Part shown: in pieces, positions 27,958-41,656 of the stretch
How positions within the stretch are numbered: the first letter of the stretch is position 1
Layout of the letters: each line of letters starts with the position of its first letter
Assembly: GCF_001441165.1 (NCBI RefSeq)
Contig: NZ_CP013126.1
Coordinates: forward strand, 3,501,551 to 3,565,550
DNA length: 64,000 nucleotides
Direction of reading: 5' to 3'
From: Acidipropionibacterium acidipropionici
GTDB lineage: Bacteria; Actinomycetota; Actinomycetes; Propionibacteriales; Propionibacteriaceae
Notes under the pieces: generated by a model
Told to the model about the DNA's origin: nothing
The model's database searches: none
Seen by the model: the letters and a program-made list of their open reading frames with translations, nothing else
Translations under genes and position numbers: made by a program

Positions 27958-28455
27958 ATGCCTGAGTCCCAAGACACTGTGTGGCTTACCCAAGAGGCGT
28001 ACGACAAGCTCACCCAGGAGCTCGCTCACCTCAAGGGTGAGGGCCGCACCGAGATTTCCAAGAAGATTGCCGAGGCCCGTTCCGAAGGCGACCTCTCCGA
28101 GAACGGCGGGTACCACGCCGCCCGGGAGGAGCAGGGACAGGCCGAGGCCAGGATCATTCAGCTCGACCACATGTTGCGCAACGCGCAGGTCGGCGAGAAG
28201 CCTGCCGGCTCCCACAAGGTGGTGCCCGGATCGAAGGTCACGGTCTGCTACTTCGGCGACAAGTCCGACACCGAGACGTTCCTGCTCGGGTCACGGGAGA
28301 TGATGGGCCTCGACGATTCCGTCGACACCCCGGTCTATTCCCCCCAGTCCCCCCTCGGCGCCGCCGTGCTCGATCTCGAGATCGGTGCCACGGCCTCCTA
28401 CAGCGCCCCCAACGGCAAGACCATCGAGGTCACGGTCCTCGACGTCGCCGGCTGA
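27958..28455 (+). CDS. greA: Transcription elongation factor GreA
   Basis: The 165-residue protein has the GreA coiled coil with the tip motif GDLSENGGYHAAREEQ (about residues 41-56), whose acidic residues enter the RNA polymerase channel and promote cleavage of backtracked transcripts. The C-terminal FKBP-like domain follows (SPLGAAVLDLEIG). ATG at 27958 is 6 nt after TAAGGT, so a leaderless message is likely. A strong terminator follows at 28471. Confidence 0.95.
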   Translation: MPESQDTVWLTQEAYDKLTQELAHLKGEGRTEISKKIAEARSEGDLSENGGYHAAREEQGQAEARIIQLDHMLRNAQVGEKPAGSHKVVPGSKVTVCYFGDKSDTETFLLGSREMMGLDDSVDTPVYSPQSPLGAAVLDLEIGATASYSAPNGKTIEVTVLDVAG

Positions 28456-28470
28456 TCCCGAACCGAAAAA

Positions 28471-28498
28471 GGGCTCGTCCGCTCCGGCGGACGGGCCC
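28471..28498. terminator. Bidirectional terminator between greA and the DUF4097 gene
   Basis: GGGCTCGTCCGC-TCCG-GCGGACGGGCCC forms a 12-bp stem with one mismatch (T opposite G allows a wobble). GAAAAA precedes it on the plus strand, giving a T-run for minus-strand transcripts, and TTCC follows on the plus side. It separates two convergent genes. Confidence 0.85.
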
Positions 28499-28508
28499 TT
28501 CCTCATTT

Positions 28509-29543
28509 CTACGCGGTTCTGACGGCGATCCTGCCCATCACTGTCGACATGTCCATCCGCGCCGCACCGTTGCCGACGATGTACTCATCGACCGATGCGC
28601 CTCCGTCTGGCCAGGAGATGAGCCCGGGCCGGGCGTCAGCGCGGATCGCGACATTGGCGCCTGCGGCGAGTCTGACGGTGAGGTTCCCCGACTCGACGCG
28701 GATCCGGGAGCGCCCGGTGTCGATCGGCCCGGCGAGGGTGGAGCCTCCGGCCTGGAACAGAGCCTCCCCGATGTGGTGGACGTCGGCGATGTCGGCCACC
28801 GCGGCGGTCACCCGCACCGAGTCGACGTCGGGAACCCCCGACAGCCGCAGCGCCCCGCCGGCCAGCTCCACCTCCAGAGCCAGATCCGGGTGCATCCTGA
28901 TGATGAGTTCGGGCCCGAGGCCCAGATCCTTCAGCCCTTCGGCGTCCTTGGGGAAGCGCAGTTTGAGAAGCCCGGACAGGTCCGGTGCGATCCGTCCCTC
29001 AGAGGTGATCTCGACGACGTCGCCGATCCTGCGCCGGTTGTGCTTGCCCTCGACCTGCACCCCGGGGGTCCCGGGGTCTCCGATGATCGTGACACGGCGT
29101 CCGACGCAGCGCACCGACAGCCTGGTGACGGTGTCGCGCGGCCCGGCCTCGGATCCGGCCGGTCCGCGCTGGGCGGATCTGGGAGAGCTCTGGCCGGACG
29201 CCGCGTCGACCACCGACTCGGCCGCCCCGGCTACTCGTCGCCATGCCGATCGGAGGCCCTCTCGCGCCTCCGGTGGGACGCGGTTCCATGACTCGTCGAA
29301 GAATCCTCTCGGGCCGGCATCCCCACGCGCCGATCCGCCGTCTGCCCGCTCCTCGTTCTGCTTCGACTCCTCACCGTTCCGGCCCGCCGGGCCGTCCTCG
29401 GGGCCCGGAGCGGGGGCCTCCTTCTCATCGTGATCGTCGGCCTGCCGGTTGGCGGCGTCGATCCGCCTGGAGGCCTCGGCCGCATCGATACGGCCGGCGG
29501 CGAGATCCGCGAGGATCCCGGAAAGGTCAGGAGTTGCGCTCAT
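28509..29543 (-). CDS. DUF4097-type beta-strand repeat protein, 344 aa
   Basis: The N-terminal 30 residues (LSGILADLAAGRIDAAEASR) form a short SHOCT-like helix pair. They are followed by a long disordered, acidic and Gly-rich linker and a C-terminal beta-helix-like domain (about residues 140-344) with repeating hydrophobic strands (LRLSGVPDVDSVRV, SRIRVESGNLTVRLAAG). There is no signal peptide. The function is unknown. It begins 11 bp after the AI-2E transporter gene on the same strand, so they probably form an operon. Confidence 0.78.
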   Translation of the reverse strand: MSATPDLSGILADLAAGRIDAAEASRRIDAANRQADDHDEKEAPAPGPEDGPAGRNGEESKQNEERADGGSARGDAGPRGFFDESWNRVPPEAREGLRSAWRRVAGAAESVVDAASGQSSPRSAQRGPAGSEAGPRDTVTRLSVRCVGRRVTIIGDPGTPGVQVEGKHNRRRIGDVVEITSEGRIAPDLSGLLKLRFPKDAEGLKDLGLGPELIIRMHPDLALEVELAGGALRLSGVPDVDSVRVTAAVADIADVHHIGEALFQAGGSTLAGPIDTGRSRIRVESGNLTVRLAAGANVAIRADARPGLISWPDGGASVDEYIVGNGAARMDMSTVMGRIAVRTA

Positions 29544-29554
29544 ATCGCCTCATT

Positions 29555-30733
29555 CTATGAGGTCGCGTCGGCATCCTCGTCCTTCAGCTCGTCATCCTCG
29601 GCCCCGGTCTCCTCCTCGTCGGGCTTCTCGTCGGGCTCCGCCTGCCCGTCCTCGGAGTAGCGGTGGGCAAGAGCCTTCGCGAAGGCGACGCCGAAGGCCA
29701 CCAACGGGATTGCGAAGAGCGCCCCGACGATACCGGCGAGCACGCTGCCGATCGCGATACCCAGCAGGATGGCGAGCGGGTGGATGGAGACGGCCTTGCC
29801 GAGCAGGAAGGGCTGGAGGATATGGCTCTCCAGCTCCATGACGCCGACGAAGATGAGGAGCATGATGACGGCCTTGACGAAGCCGAGCGTCACCAGCACC
29901 ACCGCCACGGAGATGACGCCGGCGATCAGCGCCCCGGCGATCGGGATGAAGGCCAGCACGAAGGTGAGGGCGCCGATGGCCACCGCCACCCCGGAGCCGA
30001 TGATCGCCGCACCGATACCGGCGCCGAGACCGTCCACGAAGGCCACGATCACCGCGGCCCGCACATAGCCGACCAGGGCCACCCAGCCGCTCCTGGCGGC
30101 GTCGAGGATGCGGGGGCGGCTGCCTGTGGGGATGAGCACCGAGACGCTGCGAGCGATGGAGCCGCCCTGGTAGATGAAGAAGAAGGTGGCGAACAGCGCC
30201 ATGATCAGGCCGGTGAGGAACCGCCCGACACCGGACCCGGCGGCCGCCGCCCAGCTGGCGATGCGGCTCTGGGACCCCTTCGCCCAGGCCTCGGCCTGCG
30301 CGATGTAGGCGTCGATCTGGTCGCTGCCGATGTGGAGCGGCCCCTTGTCGAGCCACTGCATGACCTGTTTGAAGCTGGCCACCGACTGTTCGGAGAGCAC
30401 CGGCCACTGGCTGGCGATCTGGGCCCCCACCAGGGTGAAGATGCCCCCGATGACCACGATCAGGGCGAGAAGGCACAGGCCGGACGCCAGCCCCCTCGGC
30501 ACCCGGTGCCGGGACAGGAAATTGGCCAGCGGCCACAGAGCTGCGGTGAGCATCAGGGCCACCGCGACCGGGATCGAGACCTCGGAGATCTCCGCCAGCG
30601 CGAAGGCCACGACGGCGACCAGGGCGGCGATGATGAGCACCCGCCAGGACCAGCCCGCGGCTGTTCGCAGCCCGCGCGGGATGGCGTCATCGGTCTCGTC
30701 TCCCGACGCGTCGCTGGTGTGCCGATCTGTCAT
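29555..30733 (-). CDS. AI-2E family transporter
   Basis: The 392-residue membrane protein has about eight helices and the typical central region ([19 protein letters not shown], about residue 190) and [21 protein letters not shown] near the C-terminus. Members exchange ions or small molecules; the AI-2 role is proven for only a few, so the substrate here is open. The C-terminus is an acidic tail of about 40 residues (rich in Glu and Asp). Confidence 0.9.
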   Translation of the reverse strand: MTDRHTSDASGDETDDAIPRGLRTAAGWSWRVLIIAALVAVVAFALAEISEVSIPVAVALMLTAALWPLANFLSRHRVPRGLASGLCLLALIVVIGGIFTLVGAQIASQWPVLSEQSVASFKQVMQWLDKGPLHIGSDQIDAYIAQAEAWAKGSQSRIASWAAAAGSGVGRFLTGLIMALFATFFFIYQGGSIARSVSVLIPTGSRPRILDAARSGWVALVGYVRAAVIVAFVDGLGAGIGAAIIGSGVAVAIGALTFVLAFIPIAGALIAGVISVAVVLVTLGFVKAVIMLLIFVGVMELESHILQPFLLGKAVSIHPLAILLGIAIGSVLAGIVGALFAIPLVAFGVAFAKALAHRYSEDGQAEPDEKPDEEETGAEDDELKDEDADATS

Positions 30734-30774
30734 GGCCGTCCTCTCCCCGGGGCCGCGGCGGGCCCGATGTCCTG

Positions 30775-30786
30775 AACGGTACCGTT
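30775..30786. promoter_or_regulatory. Palindrome AACGGTACCGTT between two divergent genes
   Basis: A perfect 12-bp palindrome lies 42 bp upstream of the AI-2E transporter gene start and 58 bp upstream of ung. It could be an operator, but a short perfect palindrome can occur by chance and no regulator is adjacent. Confidence 0.25.
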
Positions 30787-30843
30787 ACTCCGGTCAGAGG
30801 CCGGCGATATCCGCTGGCCCGCCGCGGATTCATGGAGGTGCCC

Positions 30844-31521
30844 ATGACGGCTCAACCCCTGAGCCAGCTCGTCGCCGAGGACTGGGCGGAGGCCCTGGCC
30901 CCCGTCGAGCCGGTCATCCATGAGATGGGCGACTTCCTGAGGTCGGAGCTGGCTGCGGGGCACGGCTACCTGCCCTCGGGCGACCGGGTCCTGCGGGCCT
31001 TCAGCCGTCCGATGTCCCAGGTCAAGGTGCTCATCGTCGGTCAGGATCCCTATCCGACCCCCGGCCATGCGGTCGGCCTGAGCTTCTCGGTGGAACGCGA
31101 CGTCCGGCCACTGCCGCGATCACTGCAGAACATCTATGCGGAGCTGCAGTCGGATCTGGGGATTCCGCCGTGCCCGCACGGCGACCTCACCGGATGGTTC
31201 GAACAGGGCGTACTGCTGCTCAACAGGTGCCTCACCGTGCGGCCGGGCAAGCCCGCCTCCCACCGCAACAAGGGTTGGGAGAAGGTGACCCAGCTCGCGA
31301 TCGAGTCGCTGGTGGCCCGCGGCGGCCCCCTGGTGGCGATCCTGTGGGGCCGCGACGCCCAGACGCTGGAGCCGATGCTCGGCGACATTCCCGTCGTGAA
31401 GTCGCCCCACCCCTCGCCGATGTCCGCCCGGTATGGATTCTTCGGGTCGCGGCCCTTCAGCCGCGCCAATGAGCTGCTGGAGAAGCAGGGCGCCCAGCCC
31501 ATCGAGTGGCGGCTGGAATGA
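30844..31521 (+). CDS. ung: Uracil-DNA glycosylase
   Basis: The 225-residue family-1 UDG removes uracil from DNA. The catalytic segment [17 protein letters not shown] (Asp of GQDPY at about residue 66) and the DNA-intercalating loop [13 protein letters not shown] (about 188-200) are intact, as is [17 protein letters not shown]. The ATG at 30844 has GGAGGT 4 nt upstream and is preferred over the ATG at 30832. Confidence 0.95.
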   Translation: MTAQPLSQLVAEDWAEALAPVEPVIHEMGDFLRSELAAGHGYLPSGDRVLRAFSRPMSQVKVLIVGQDPYPTPGHAVGLSFSVERDVRPLPRSLQNIYAELQSDLGIPPCPHGDLTGWFEQGVLLLNRCLTVRPGKPASHRNKGWEKVTQLAIESLVARGGPLVAILWGRDAQTLEPMLGDIPVVKSPHPSPMSARYGFFGSRPFSRANELLEKQGAQPIEWRLE

Positions 31522-31612
31522 TCGCGGGGAATACCCCGCCCACCCGCATCCGTTGAGCTGTGCAGACCGACCCGTCGGGCAACACCGCCCGCGATCGCGC
31601 CGAGGAGGATTC

Positions 31613-32242
31613 ATGAGTGGCGACAAGATCATCGATCCCGTCCATGCCCTGCCGGGACGCTCCACGCCGTTCCTGGCGATGCCCTTCCGGCACCGAGTCC
31701 TCGGTGCCCCGCTGAACAGCCACTTCGACAACGCCCAGGAGATCTACCTGGCATTCGGGTGCTTCTGGGGCGCGGAGAAGCTGTACTGGCAGACCGAGGG
31801 CGTGCTGATGACCGCCGTCGGATACATGGGCGGGGTGACGCCCAACCCCACCTATGACGAGGTGTGCACCGGCCGCACCGGTCATGCGGAGACAGTCCGG
31901 GTGACCTTCGACCCGCAGGTGCTGCCCGTCGAGGAGGTGCTGCGTCTCTTCTTCGAGAACCACGACCCCACCCAGGGGATGCGCCAGGGCAATGACGTCG
32001 GCGCCCAGTACCGTTCCGCGATCTGGTGCACCGGCTCAGGCCAGTACATCGCCGCGACGGCGATCCGCGGCCAGTATCAGGGAGCCCTGCTCGGGGAGGG
32101 CTACGGGCAGATCACGACGACCATCGAGATGGCCGAGGGCCATCCCTTCTATCCGGCTGAGGCCGAGCACCAGCAGTACCTGGAGGCCAATCCCTTCGGG
32201 TACTGCCCCGTCCACGCCACGGGTGTCTGCCTGGTCCGCTGA
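31613..32242 (+). CDS. msrA: Peptide-methionine (S)-S-oxide reductase
   Basis: MsrA repairs oxidised methionine in proteins. The catalytic FGCFWGAEK (Cys at about residue 50) and GYMGGVTPNPTY segments are present, as are later HAETVRVTFDP and GNDVGAQYRSAIW. Two C-terminal Cys (YCPVHATGVCLVR) are candidates for resolving residues. The 209-residue length is typical of the long form. ATG 31613 is preceded by GAGGAGGA. It follows ung by about 90 bp. Confidence 0.95.
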   Translation: MSGDKIIDPVHALPGRSTPFLAMPFRHRVLGAPLNSHFDNAQEIYLAFGCFWGAEKLYWQTEGVLMTAVGYMGGVTPNPTYDEVCTGRTGHAETVRVTFDPQVLPVEEVLRLFFENHDPTQGMRQGNDVGAQYRSAIWCTGSGQYIAATAIRGQYQGALLGEGYGQITTTIEMAEGHPFYPAEAEHQQYLEANPFGYCPVHATGVCLVR

Positions 32243-32250
32243 TCGCCGGA

Positions 32251-32640
32251 TCAACCGAGCAGGTGGATCAGGACGACGCACTCGGGTGTGCGTCCGCCGA
32301 AGATCTCCCTCGTCCGGTCCATCGCGGTGCTGACCCAGGAACGGCTGGGGTACTTCTCCCGGATACCGGCCTTGACCCGGTCGAAGTCGGGGCCGTCTGC
32401 CAGCACGGAGGCCCGCCCCTCGATCACCGGCTCCTCGATGACCGGCTTGCCACGGGAGGTCGCCGCGCGCACGCTGACGACGCAGTCGTCGGGGAAGCGA
32501 TCGCGGACGCCCTGGTCATTGGCCAGCCAGTAGCCGACCTGACCGTCGTCGACGGCGACGAGTTGCTCGAGACTGGTCTGCGCCCGTCCCTCATCGTCGT
32601 AGGAGGTGACGAGCATGTGCTCCGCGGTCCGCAGGCTCAT
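32251..32640 (-). CDS. Pyridoxamine 5'-phosphate oxidase-like (PPOX) protein, 129 aa
   Basis: The small protein looks like a split-barrel flavin or F420 binding PPOX-class protein: the N-terminal strands around QTSLEQLVAVDDGQVGYWL, then CVVSVRAATSRGKP and VIEGRASVLADG. The cofactor cannot be determined. Its ATG overlaps the stop of the upstream membrane gene by 4 bp, so the two are translationally coupled. It converges on msrA with a gap of 8 bp. Confidence 0.7.
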   Translation of the reverse strand: MSLRTAEHMLVTSYDDEGRAQTSLEQLVAVDDGQVGYWLANDQGVRDRFPDDCVVSVRAATSRGKPVIEEPVIEGRASVLADGPDFDRVKAGIREKYPSRSWVSTAMDRTREIFGGRTPECVVLIHLLG

Positions 32641-33086
32641 CGCGCACCCCCGTCGTCCTTGCCAGCCTCGTCGTCGGTCTCAGGGTCTGCGCTCGTTTCC
32701 AGCTGGGGCCGATCCGACCCGGCCGGCAGCTCACCGTCCCCGGTCGCCGCCTCGGGCCGGGGCCGACCGGCCCGACGCAGCGCGTTCTCCCGGATCGCGC
32801 TCTCACGCTGAGCCGCCGCTCCCTCAAGGGTCTCGCGACGCACCGAACCGAGGGTCCTGCGCGGCAGCCCGATCCCGGCGCCGAGCAGGGCTCCAGCACC
32901 CAGCGCCACCGCCCCAACTATCCAGACGGTTCTCATCGGGTTCTGGAGGACGTCGACGCTCTTGCCGGCATTCGCCGCTCCCATGATCGTTCTCATGTCC
33001 ATCGAGAGCCTGATGACCATGTAGAGGCCGACGCCAAGGCACACCGCGCCCAGGACAATGAGCACCCACTTGACTGCCTTCATCAC
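32637..33086 (-). CDS. Two-helix membrane protein with acidic tail, 149 aa
   Basis: The protein has two membrane helices (about residues 5-25 and 53-75) joined by a Met-rich loop. A cytosolic tail follows, rich in Arg and then in Asp/Glu/Pro. No family is recognised. The GTG at 33086 lies 6 nt after TAGGAT on the minus strand, so the message may be leaderless; ATG at 33083 is the alternative. It is coupled to the PPOX gene. Confidence 0.6.
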   Translation of the reverse strand: MMKAVKWVLIVLGAVCLGVGLYMVIRLSMDMRTIMGAANAGKSVDVLQNPMRTVWIVGAVALGAGALLGAGIGLPRRTLGSVRRETLEGAAAQRESAIRENALRRAGRPRPEAATGDGELPAGSDRPQLETSADPETDDEAGKDDGGAR

Positions 33087-33156
33087 GCCCCGATCCTAAT
33101 GCGACCGCCCGTTGCAGGCGACGAGCACCGCGGACAGTGCCCTAGGCTGGGGGACC

Positions 33157-33633
33157 ATGGCCACCACGCGACGAGCGACTCCCGAGGATCTGCGGTTCAT
33201 GGTGCACATCCTGTGCCTTGCCGCAGGAGGACCGTCGGGCCCGCTCTCGGTCAAGGAGTGCCATGACGATCCTGCCCTGGCGCACTACCTGGACCTGTGG
33301 ACGCCGGATCAGATCGGACTGATCTGCTCCGACGACCATCGTCCCATCGGCGCCTGCTGGACAGTACTGAGGCCAGCCGCGGATCCGGGGCGCGGATTCG
33401 TCGCGCCCGGAATCCCGGAGCTCATCATCGCGATAGCCCCCGAGTACCAGGACCGGGGACACGGGAGCTTCCTGCTGGCGGCCACCCTTCAGGCGACCGA
33501 CGACGCCGGCGTCCGTTCCGTCAGCGCCGCCGTCAACGACGACGACGCCCGCTCCATCGGACTGTTACGGGGCGCCGGGTTCACCTCAGTGGGCAGCCAC
33601 GATGGACATTCGGTCATGATGCGGGTCCGCTGA
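33157..33633 (+). CDS. GNAT family N-acetyltransferase
   Basis: The 158-residue protein has the GNAT layout: an N-terminal ATTRRATPEDL start, beta strands around PIGACWTVL, motif A LIIAIAPEYQDRGHGSFLL (acetyl-CoA binding, pattern RGHG, about residues 90-110), and the C-terminal SIGLLRGAGFTSVG motif B. The substrate is unknown. The ATG is 8 nt after TAGGCT, suggesting a leaderless transcript. Confidence 0.85.
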   Translation: MATTRRATPEDLRFMVHILCLAAGGPSGPLSVKECHDDPALAHYLDLWTPDQIGLICSDDHRPIGACWTVLRPAADPGRGFVAPGIPELIIAIAPEYQDRGHGSFLLAATLQATDDAGVRSVSAAVNDDDARSIGLLRGAGFTSVGSHDGHSVMMRVR

Positions 33634-33688
33634 GCCCCGCATCGGGTCTGTGGGCCAAGATGCGGTGATGTGCAGGGACATGTGAAAA

Positions 33689-33725
33689 GAGGGAGGGGCC
33701 CCGCGTGGTGCGGGGCCCCTCCCTC
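33689..33725 (-). terminator. Terminator of rRNA operon 1
   Basis: GAGGGAGGGGCCCCGC-GTGGT-GCGGGGCCCCTCCCTC is a perfect 16-bp stem. In the minus direction the stem is followed by TTTTC, as expected for an intrinsic terminator downstream of 5S rRNA. It may also stop the convergent GNAT transcript. Confidence 0.9.
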
Positions 33726-33741
33726 GGGGGTGTGTGTGGTG

Positions 33742-33859
33742 TTCCGGCGGCGTCTTACTCTCCCACCCACTGGCGTGGGCAGTACCATCAGCGTGTGGAG
33801 GCTTAACTTCCGGGTTCGGAATGGGACCGGGTGTTTCCCTCCAGCCATGGCCACCGGAA
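33742..33859 (-). rRNA. rrf: 5S ribosomal RNA, operon 1
   Basis: On the minus strand the segment carries the conserved CCCATTCCGAACCCGGAAG loop and complementary ends (GTGTTCCGG with CCGGAACAC). Ends are estimated to within a few bases. It follows the 23S gene and precedes the terminator. Confidence 0.92.
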
Positions 33860-34001
33860 CACCAGAATCTTGGGGTGTTCCAGACGGAACTCGTATTGTG
33901 TTGTGACTCACATGTGTGGCGCACCAGCCCCCGTGTGGGGGGGTGTGGTGGCCGGGAGCCGTACAGTGGATATGCGCGTAATTGTCGATGATGGTGTGTG
34001 G

Positions 34002-38941
<4,940 letters not shown>

Positions 38942-39216
38942 AAAAATATCACCACCACACCCCCACAGCCCGAAAGGCACACGAGGACGCAGCATCAGGT
39001 GACCACATCAAAGAATCCAAAACACTGACCCCAACAAACCTGACAAAAAATCATCCGATCCATCAGAATCAATCAAAGGAATCAATAAACAAAATCCGAC
39101 ACACACCAAGTGTGCATCAACAAAATCCTATTGACTACAAAAAAGACACACTGTTGAGTTCTCAAGCATCACACACACACCGCAGCACCAACCCGAAAAA
39201 CCAGGCCAGCCACCTT
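38942..39216 (-). promoter_or_regulatory. rRNA leader of operon 1
   Basis: The transcribed leader upstream of 16S. On the minus strand CTTGAGAACTCAACAGTGTG (complement at about 39147-39166) is the conserved actinobacterial rrn leader element linked to antitermination and RNase III processing. The leader is shared with operon 2 apart from small changes around 39040-39100. Confidence 0.75.
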
Positions 39217-39336
39217 GGGGCAACCACTCCATCATAAACCCCGAACCCCCCAGACACAAATCCGAGAAACCCGAACATTCACAACCCACCAACATTCCGA
39301 AGAACACCAGCAGTTCCGCATCAAGCGACCCGAAGA

Positions 39337-39365
39337 ACATTACCCCCGACATTCAACAACGTCAA
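39337..39365 (-). promoter_or_regulatory. rrn operon 1 promoter, proximal
   Basis: Minus strand: -35 TTGACG (39365-39360), 17-bp spacer, -10 TAATGT (39342-39337). The match to the actinobacterial TTGACN/TANNNT pattern is good. Transcription would start about 390 bp upstream of 16S. Confidence 0.75.
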
Positions 39366-39463
39366 ATCCCGAAGAATCCTCCACCAGCAGCCGAACCCAC
39401 GCATTCCCCACACGGGAAACTCGAAAAATTCAACCACCCGGCCACTCAGCAGCAGCTCGACCC

Positions 39464-39492
39464 ACACTACCCACCCGGAAACCCCCGGTCAA
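39464..39492 (-). promoter_or_regulatory. rrn operon 1 promoter, middle
   Basis: Minus strand: -35 TTGACC (39492-39487), 17-bp spacer, -10 TAGTGT (39469-39464). Confidence 0.7.
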
Positions 39493-39631
39493 ACCCGGAA
39501 GCCCGTCGGCCCCCTCCCACCACAGCCCCGGCACACCGGACCCACGAACGAGAAAGGAGAGGAAAAGCAGACCGCCCCGAACACCAGGAATCACTCCCCG
39601 ACAACCGAGCACACCGCTCAAGGCCCGAGGA

Positions 39632-39661
39632 ACATTACACGTCCCTCCTCCTGACGTGCAA
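39632..39661 (-). promoter_or_regulatory. rrn operon 1 promoter, distal
   Basis: Minus strand: -35 TTGCAC (39661-39656), 18-bp spacer, -10 TAATGT (39637-39632). Its -35 box directly adjoins the tyrS terminator, whose U-run would be TTTG, so terminator and promoter are nested. Confidence 0.6.
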
Positions 39662-39662
39662 A

Positions 39663-39697
39663 CCGGCCCCCCGGTGCAGATCGCACCGAGGGGCCGG
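39663..39697 (-). terminator. tyrS terminator
   Basis: A 15-bp stem with mismatches (CCGGCCCCCCGGTGC / GCACCGAGGGGCCGG, loop AGATC) lies 10 bp after the tyrS stop. The T-run after it on the minus strand is short (TTT). It separates tyrS from the rRNA promoters. Confidence 0.8.
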
Positions 39698-39706
39698 CCG
39701 AGCAGC

Positions 39707-40969
39707 TCAGTGACGCGGGGTGAGCCCCCCGACAGTCTTCTTGCCGCGTCGCAGCAGGGCCAGGCGTCCGTGGAGGAAGTCCTCCCCGGTGAGCCGGCGG
39801 TCGGCATCGGTCACCTTGACGTTGTTGAGGTAGGCGCCTCCCTCGGCCACCGCACGACGGCCGGCCGAGTTCGACTCAACCACCCCGGCCAGGGCCATGG
39901 CCTCCGGGACGGTCGGCATCTGCTCGCCGTCCAGTGAGGTCGCGCCGATCTCGGTGGCGACGGCCGCCAGCGTTCCGGCGTCGAGGTCGGCCAGCTCTCC
40001 CCGTCCGAAGAGCGCCTTGCCGGCGTCCTGAGCGGCCCGCCGCTGCTGAGGCCCGTGGACAAGGTCGGTGATGTCGTCGGCCAGCGCGTGCTGGGCAGCA
40101 CGGCGCCAGGGCTCCTCCCTGGTCTGGCGCTCCAGCTCGTCGATCTCCTCATGACTCCTCGGGCTGAAGATCTTGAGGTAGTCGATGACCTTCGAGTCCT
40201 CCGCATTGAGGAAGAACTGATGGAAGGCGTAGGCGCTCGTGAGCTCCGGATCGACCCATACCGTGCCGGACTCGGTCTTGCCGTACTTTGTTCCGTCGGC
40301 CTTGGTGAGCAGCGGGGTCACGAGGCCGTGCACCACATCCCCCGTGGTGCGCCGGATGAACTCCGCCCCGGCGGTGATATTTCCCCACTGGTCCTGGGCG
40401 CCGGTCTGCAGGGAGCATCCGTACTGCTTGTGGAGCTCGGCGTAGTCCAGGGACTGCAGAAGGACGTAGCTGAACTCGGTGTAGGAGATCCCGCTGTCCA
40501 GCCGTCGCGCGACGACGTCTCTGGCCAGCATCCTGTTGACCGAGAAGTACTTGCCGATGTCGCGCAGGAACTCCACCGCGTTGTACCGGCTCGTCCAGTC
40601 GTAGTTGTTGACGATCCGGGCGGCATTGGGACCGTCGAGATCGACGTACTTGCCGACCTGGGCCTTGATCGACTCCACCCACCCGGCGACGACGCTCTCG
40701 TCGTTCATCTTGCGCTCCCCCGACATCTTCGGATCGCCGATCAGCCCGGTCGCACCTCCCACGAGTAGCAGCGGATGGTGGCCGCGCTCCTGGAGAGCAC
40801 GCACCAGCATGAGCTGGACGAGGTGGCCGATGTGAAGACTGGCGGCGGTCGGGTCGAACCCCACATAGAAGGTCACAGGCCCCTGTGCGAGATGGGCCGC
40901 GAGGGCCTCACGGTCAGTCGAGGCAGCGACCAATCCTCGCCACTCGAGCTCCTCCAGCAGGTCTGTCAC
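39707..40969 (-). CDS. tyrS: Tyrosyl-tRNA synthetase
   Basis: The 420-residue class I synthetase attaches tyrosine to its tRNA. HIGH-type PTAASLHIGHLVQLML (about residues 41-56), the tyrosine-binding YSFVLLQSLDY-like region (YTEFSYVLLQSLDYAELH), and the KMSKS-equivalent KYGKTESGTVW (about 231) are present, followed by a C-terminal S4 domain. The start codon is GTG. It follows argR on the same strand with a gap of about 70 bp and ends at the terminator before rrn operon 1. Confidence 0.96.
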   Translation of the reverse strand: MTDLLEELEWRGLVAASTDREALAAHLAQGPVTFYVGFDPTAASLHIGHLVQLMLVRALQERGHHPLLLVGGATGLIGDPKMSGERKMNDESVVAGWVESIKAQVGKYVDLDGPNAARIVNNYDWTSRYNAVEFLRDIGKYFSVNRMLARDVVARRLDSGISYTEFSYVLLQSLDYAELHKQYGCSLQTGAQDQWGNITAGAEFIRRTTGDVVHGLVTPLLTKADGTKYGKTESGTVWVDPELTSAYAFHQFFLNAEDSKVIDYLKIFSPRSHEEIDELERQTREEPWRRAAQHALADDITDLVHGPQQRRAAQDAGKALFGRGELADLDAGTLAAVATEIGATSLDGEQMPTVPEAMALAGVVESNSAGRRAVAEGGAYLNNVKVTDADRRLTGEDFLHGRLALLRRGKKTVGGLTPRH

Positions 40970-41039
40970 CGTTCTGTCCTCCTTGTGGATTCGGTGATGA
41001 ACAACGCCCTCACCCTACCGGGCGGCGTCCGGGCCGAGG

Positions 41040-41576
41040 TCAGCTCCCCTCGGACAGCAGTGGCGCCGGGAAGCCGGTCTCGGCCATCTGCCTGAACGCG
41101 TCGGCCAGCGCGTCCGCGCTCACCTCCGCGGCGCAGATGAGGGCGATCGTGTCGTCCCCGGCTATCGTTCCCAGGATCGCCCTCGATCCGGAACGGTCGA
41201 TCGCCGAACCGAAGTACTGCGCGGCCCCCGGCGGGGTCTTCAGGACGACGAGGGTGTCATTGTGCTGGACGCCGGTGCACAGTTCGCGGGTGAGGCGGGC
41301 CAGTCTGCTCCATGCCGGTGATCCGGTCGTCACGTCGGACGGATGCTCCCCCTCAGGGATGGTGTAGCAGGGGTTCCCGTTCTTGTCCCGTCCGCGCACC
41401 GCGCCGATCTCCACCAGGTCCCGTGACAGGGTCCCCTGGGACACCGCCATTCCTTCGGCCGCCAGGGAGGCGCCGAGCTCCGACTGGGAGGAGACGTGGC
41501 CCGAGGACACCAGCTCACGGATCCTGGCCTGGCGAGCGGTTCGGGACGCCGGTGCCCCGCTGCTACTCTCAGTCAT
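41040..41576 (-). CDS. argR: Arginine repressor ArgR
   Basis: The 178-residue regulator represses arginine synthesis genes in the presence of arginine. The N-terminal winged helix has ARQARIRELVSSG and SQGTLSRDLVEIGAVR (about residues 13-65). The C-terminal oligomerisation and arginine-binding domain has GTIAGDDTIALICA with the two Asp (about 140-150). The start at 41576 (MTESSSG) fits the family; the longer upstream reading includes an artificial Arg run. ARG-box-like sequences lie upstream at 41616-41643, suggesting self-control. No arginine biosynthesis genes are adjacent. Confidence 0.94.
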   Translation of the reverse strand: MTESSSGAPASRTARQARIRELVSSGHVSSQSELGASLAAEGMAVSQGTLSRDLVEIGAVRGRDKNGNPCYTIPEGEHPSDVTTGSPAWSRLARLTRELCTGVQHNDTLVVLKTPPGAAQYFGSAIDRSGSRAILGTIAGDDTIALICAAEVSADALADAFRQMAETGFPAPLLSEGS

Positions 41577-41615
41577 CCCGGCTCCATCCCCGAAGACCAT
41601 CGCCTTCGAATTCCA

Positions 41616-41643
41616 TGCATTATTCAGCATAAGTATGCATTCA
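41616..41643. promoter_or_regulatory. ARG-box-like operator upstream of argR
   Basis: The segment contains TGCATTATTCA (41616-41626), AGCATAAGTATGCA (41626-41639) and TGCATTCA (41636-41643). These fit half-sites of ArgR operators (TGAAT-N4-ATTCA style, or TGCAT in actinobacteria). The centre is about 50 bp upstream of the argR start. Confidence 0.6.
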
Positions 41644-41656
41644 GGGTCGGTCATTC

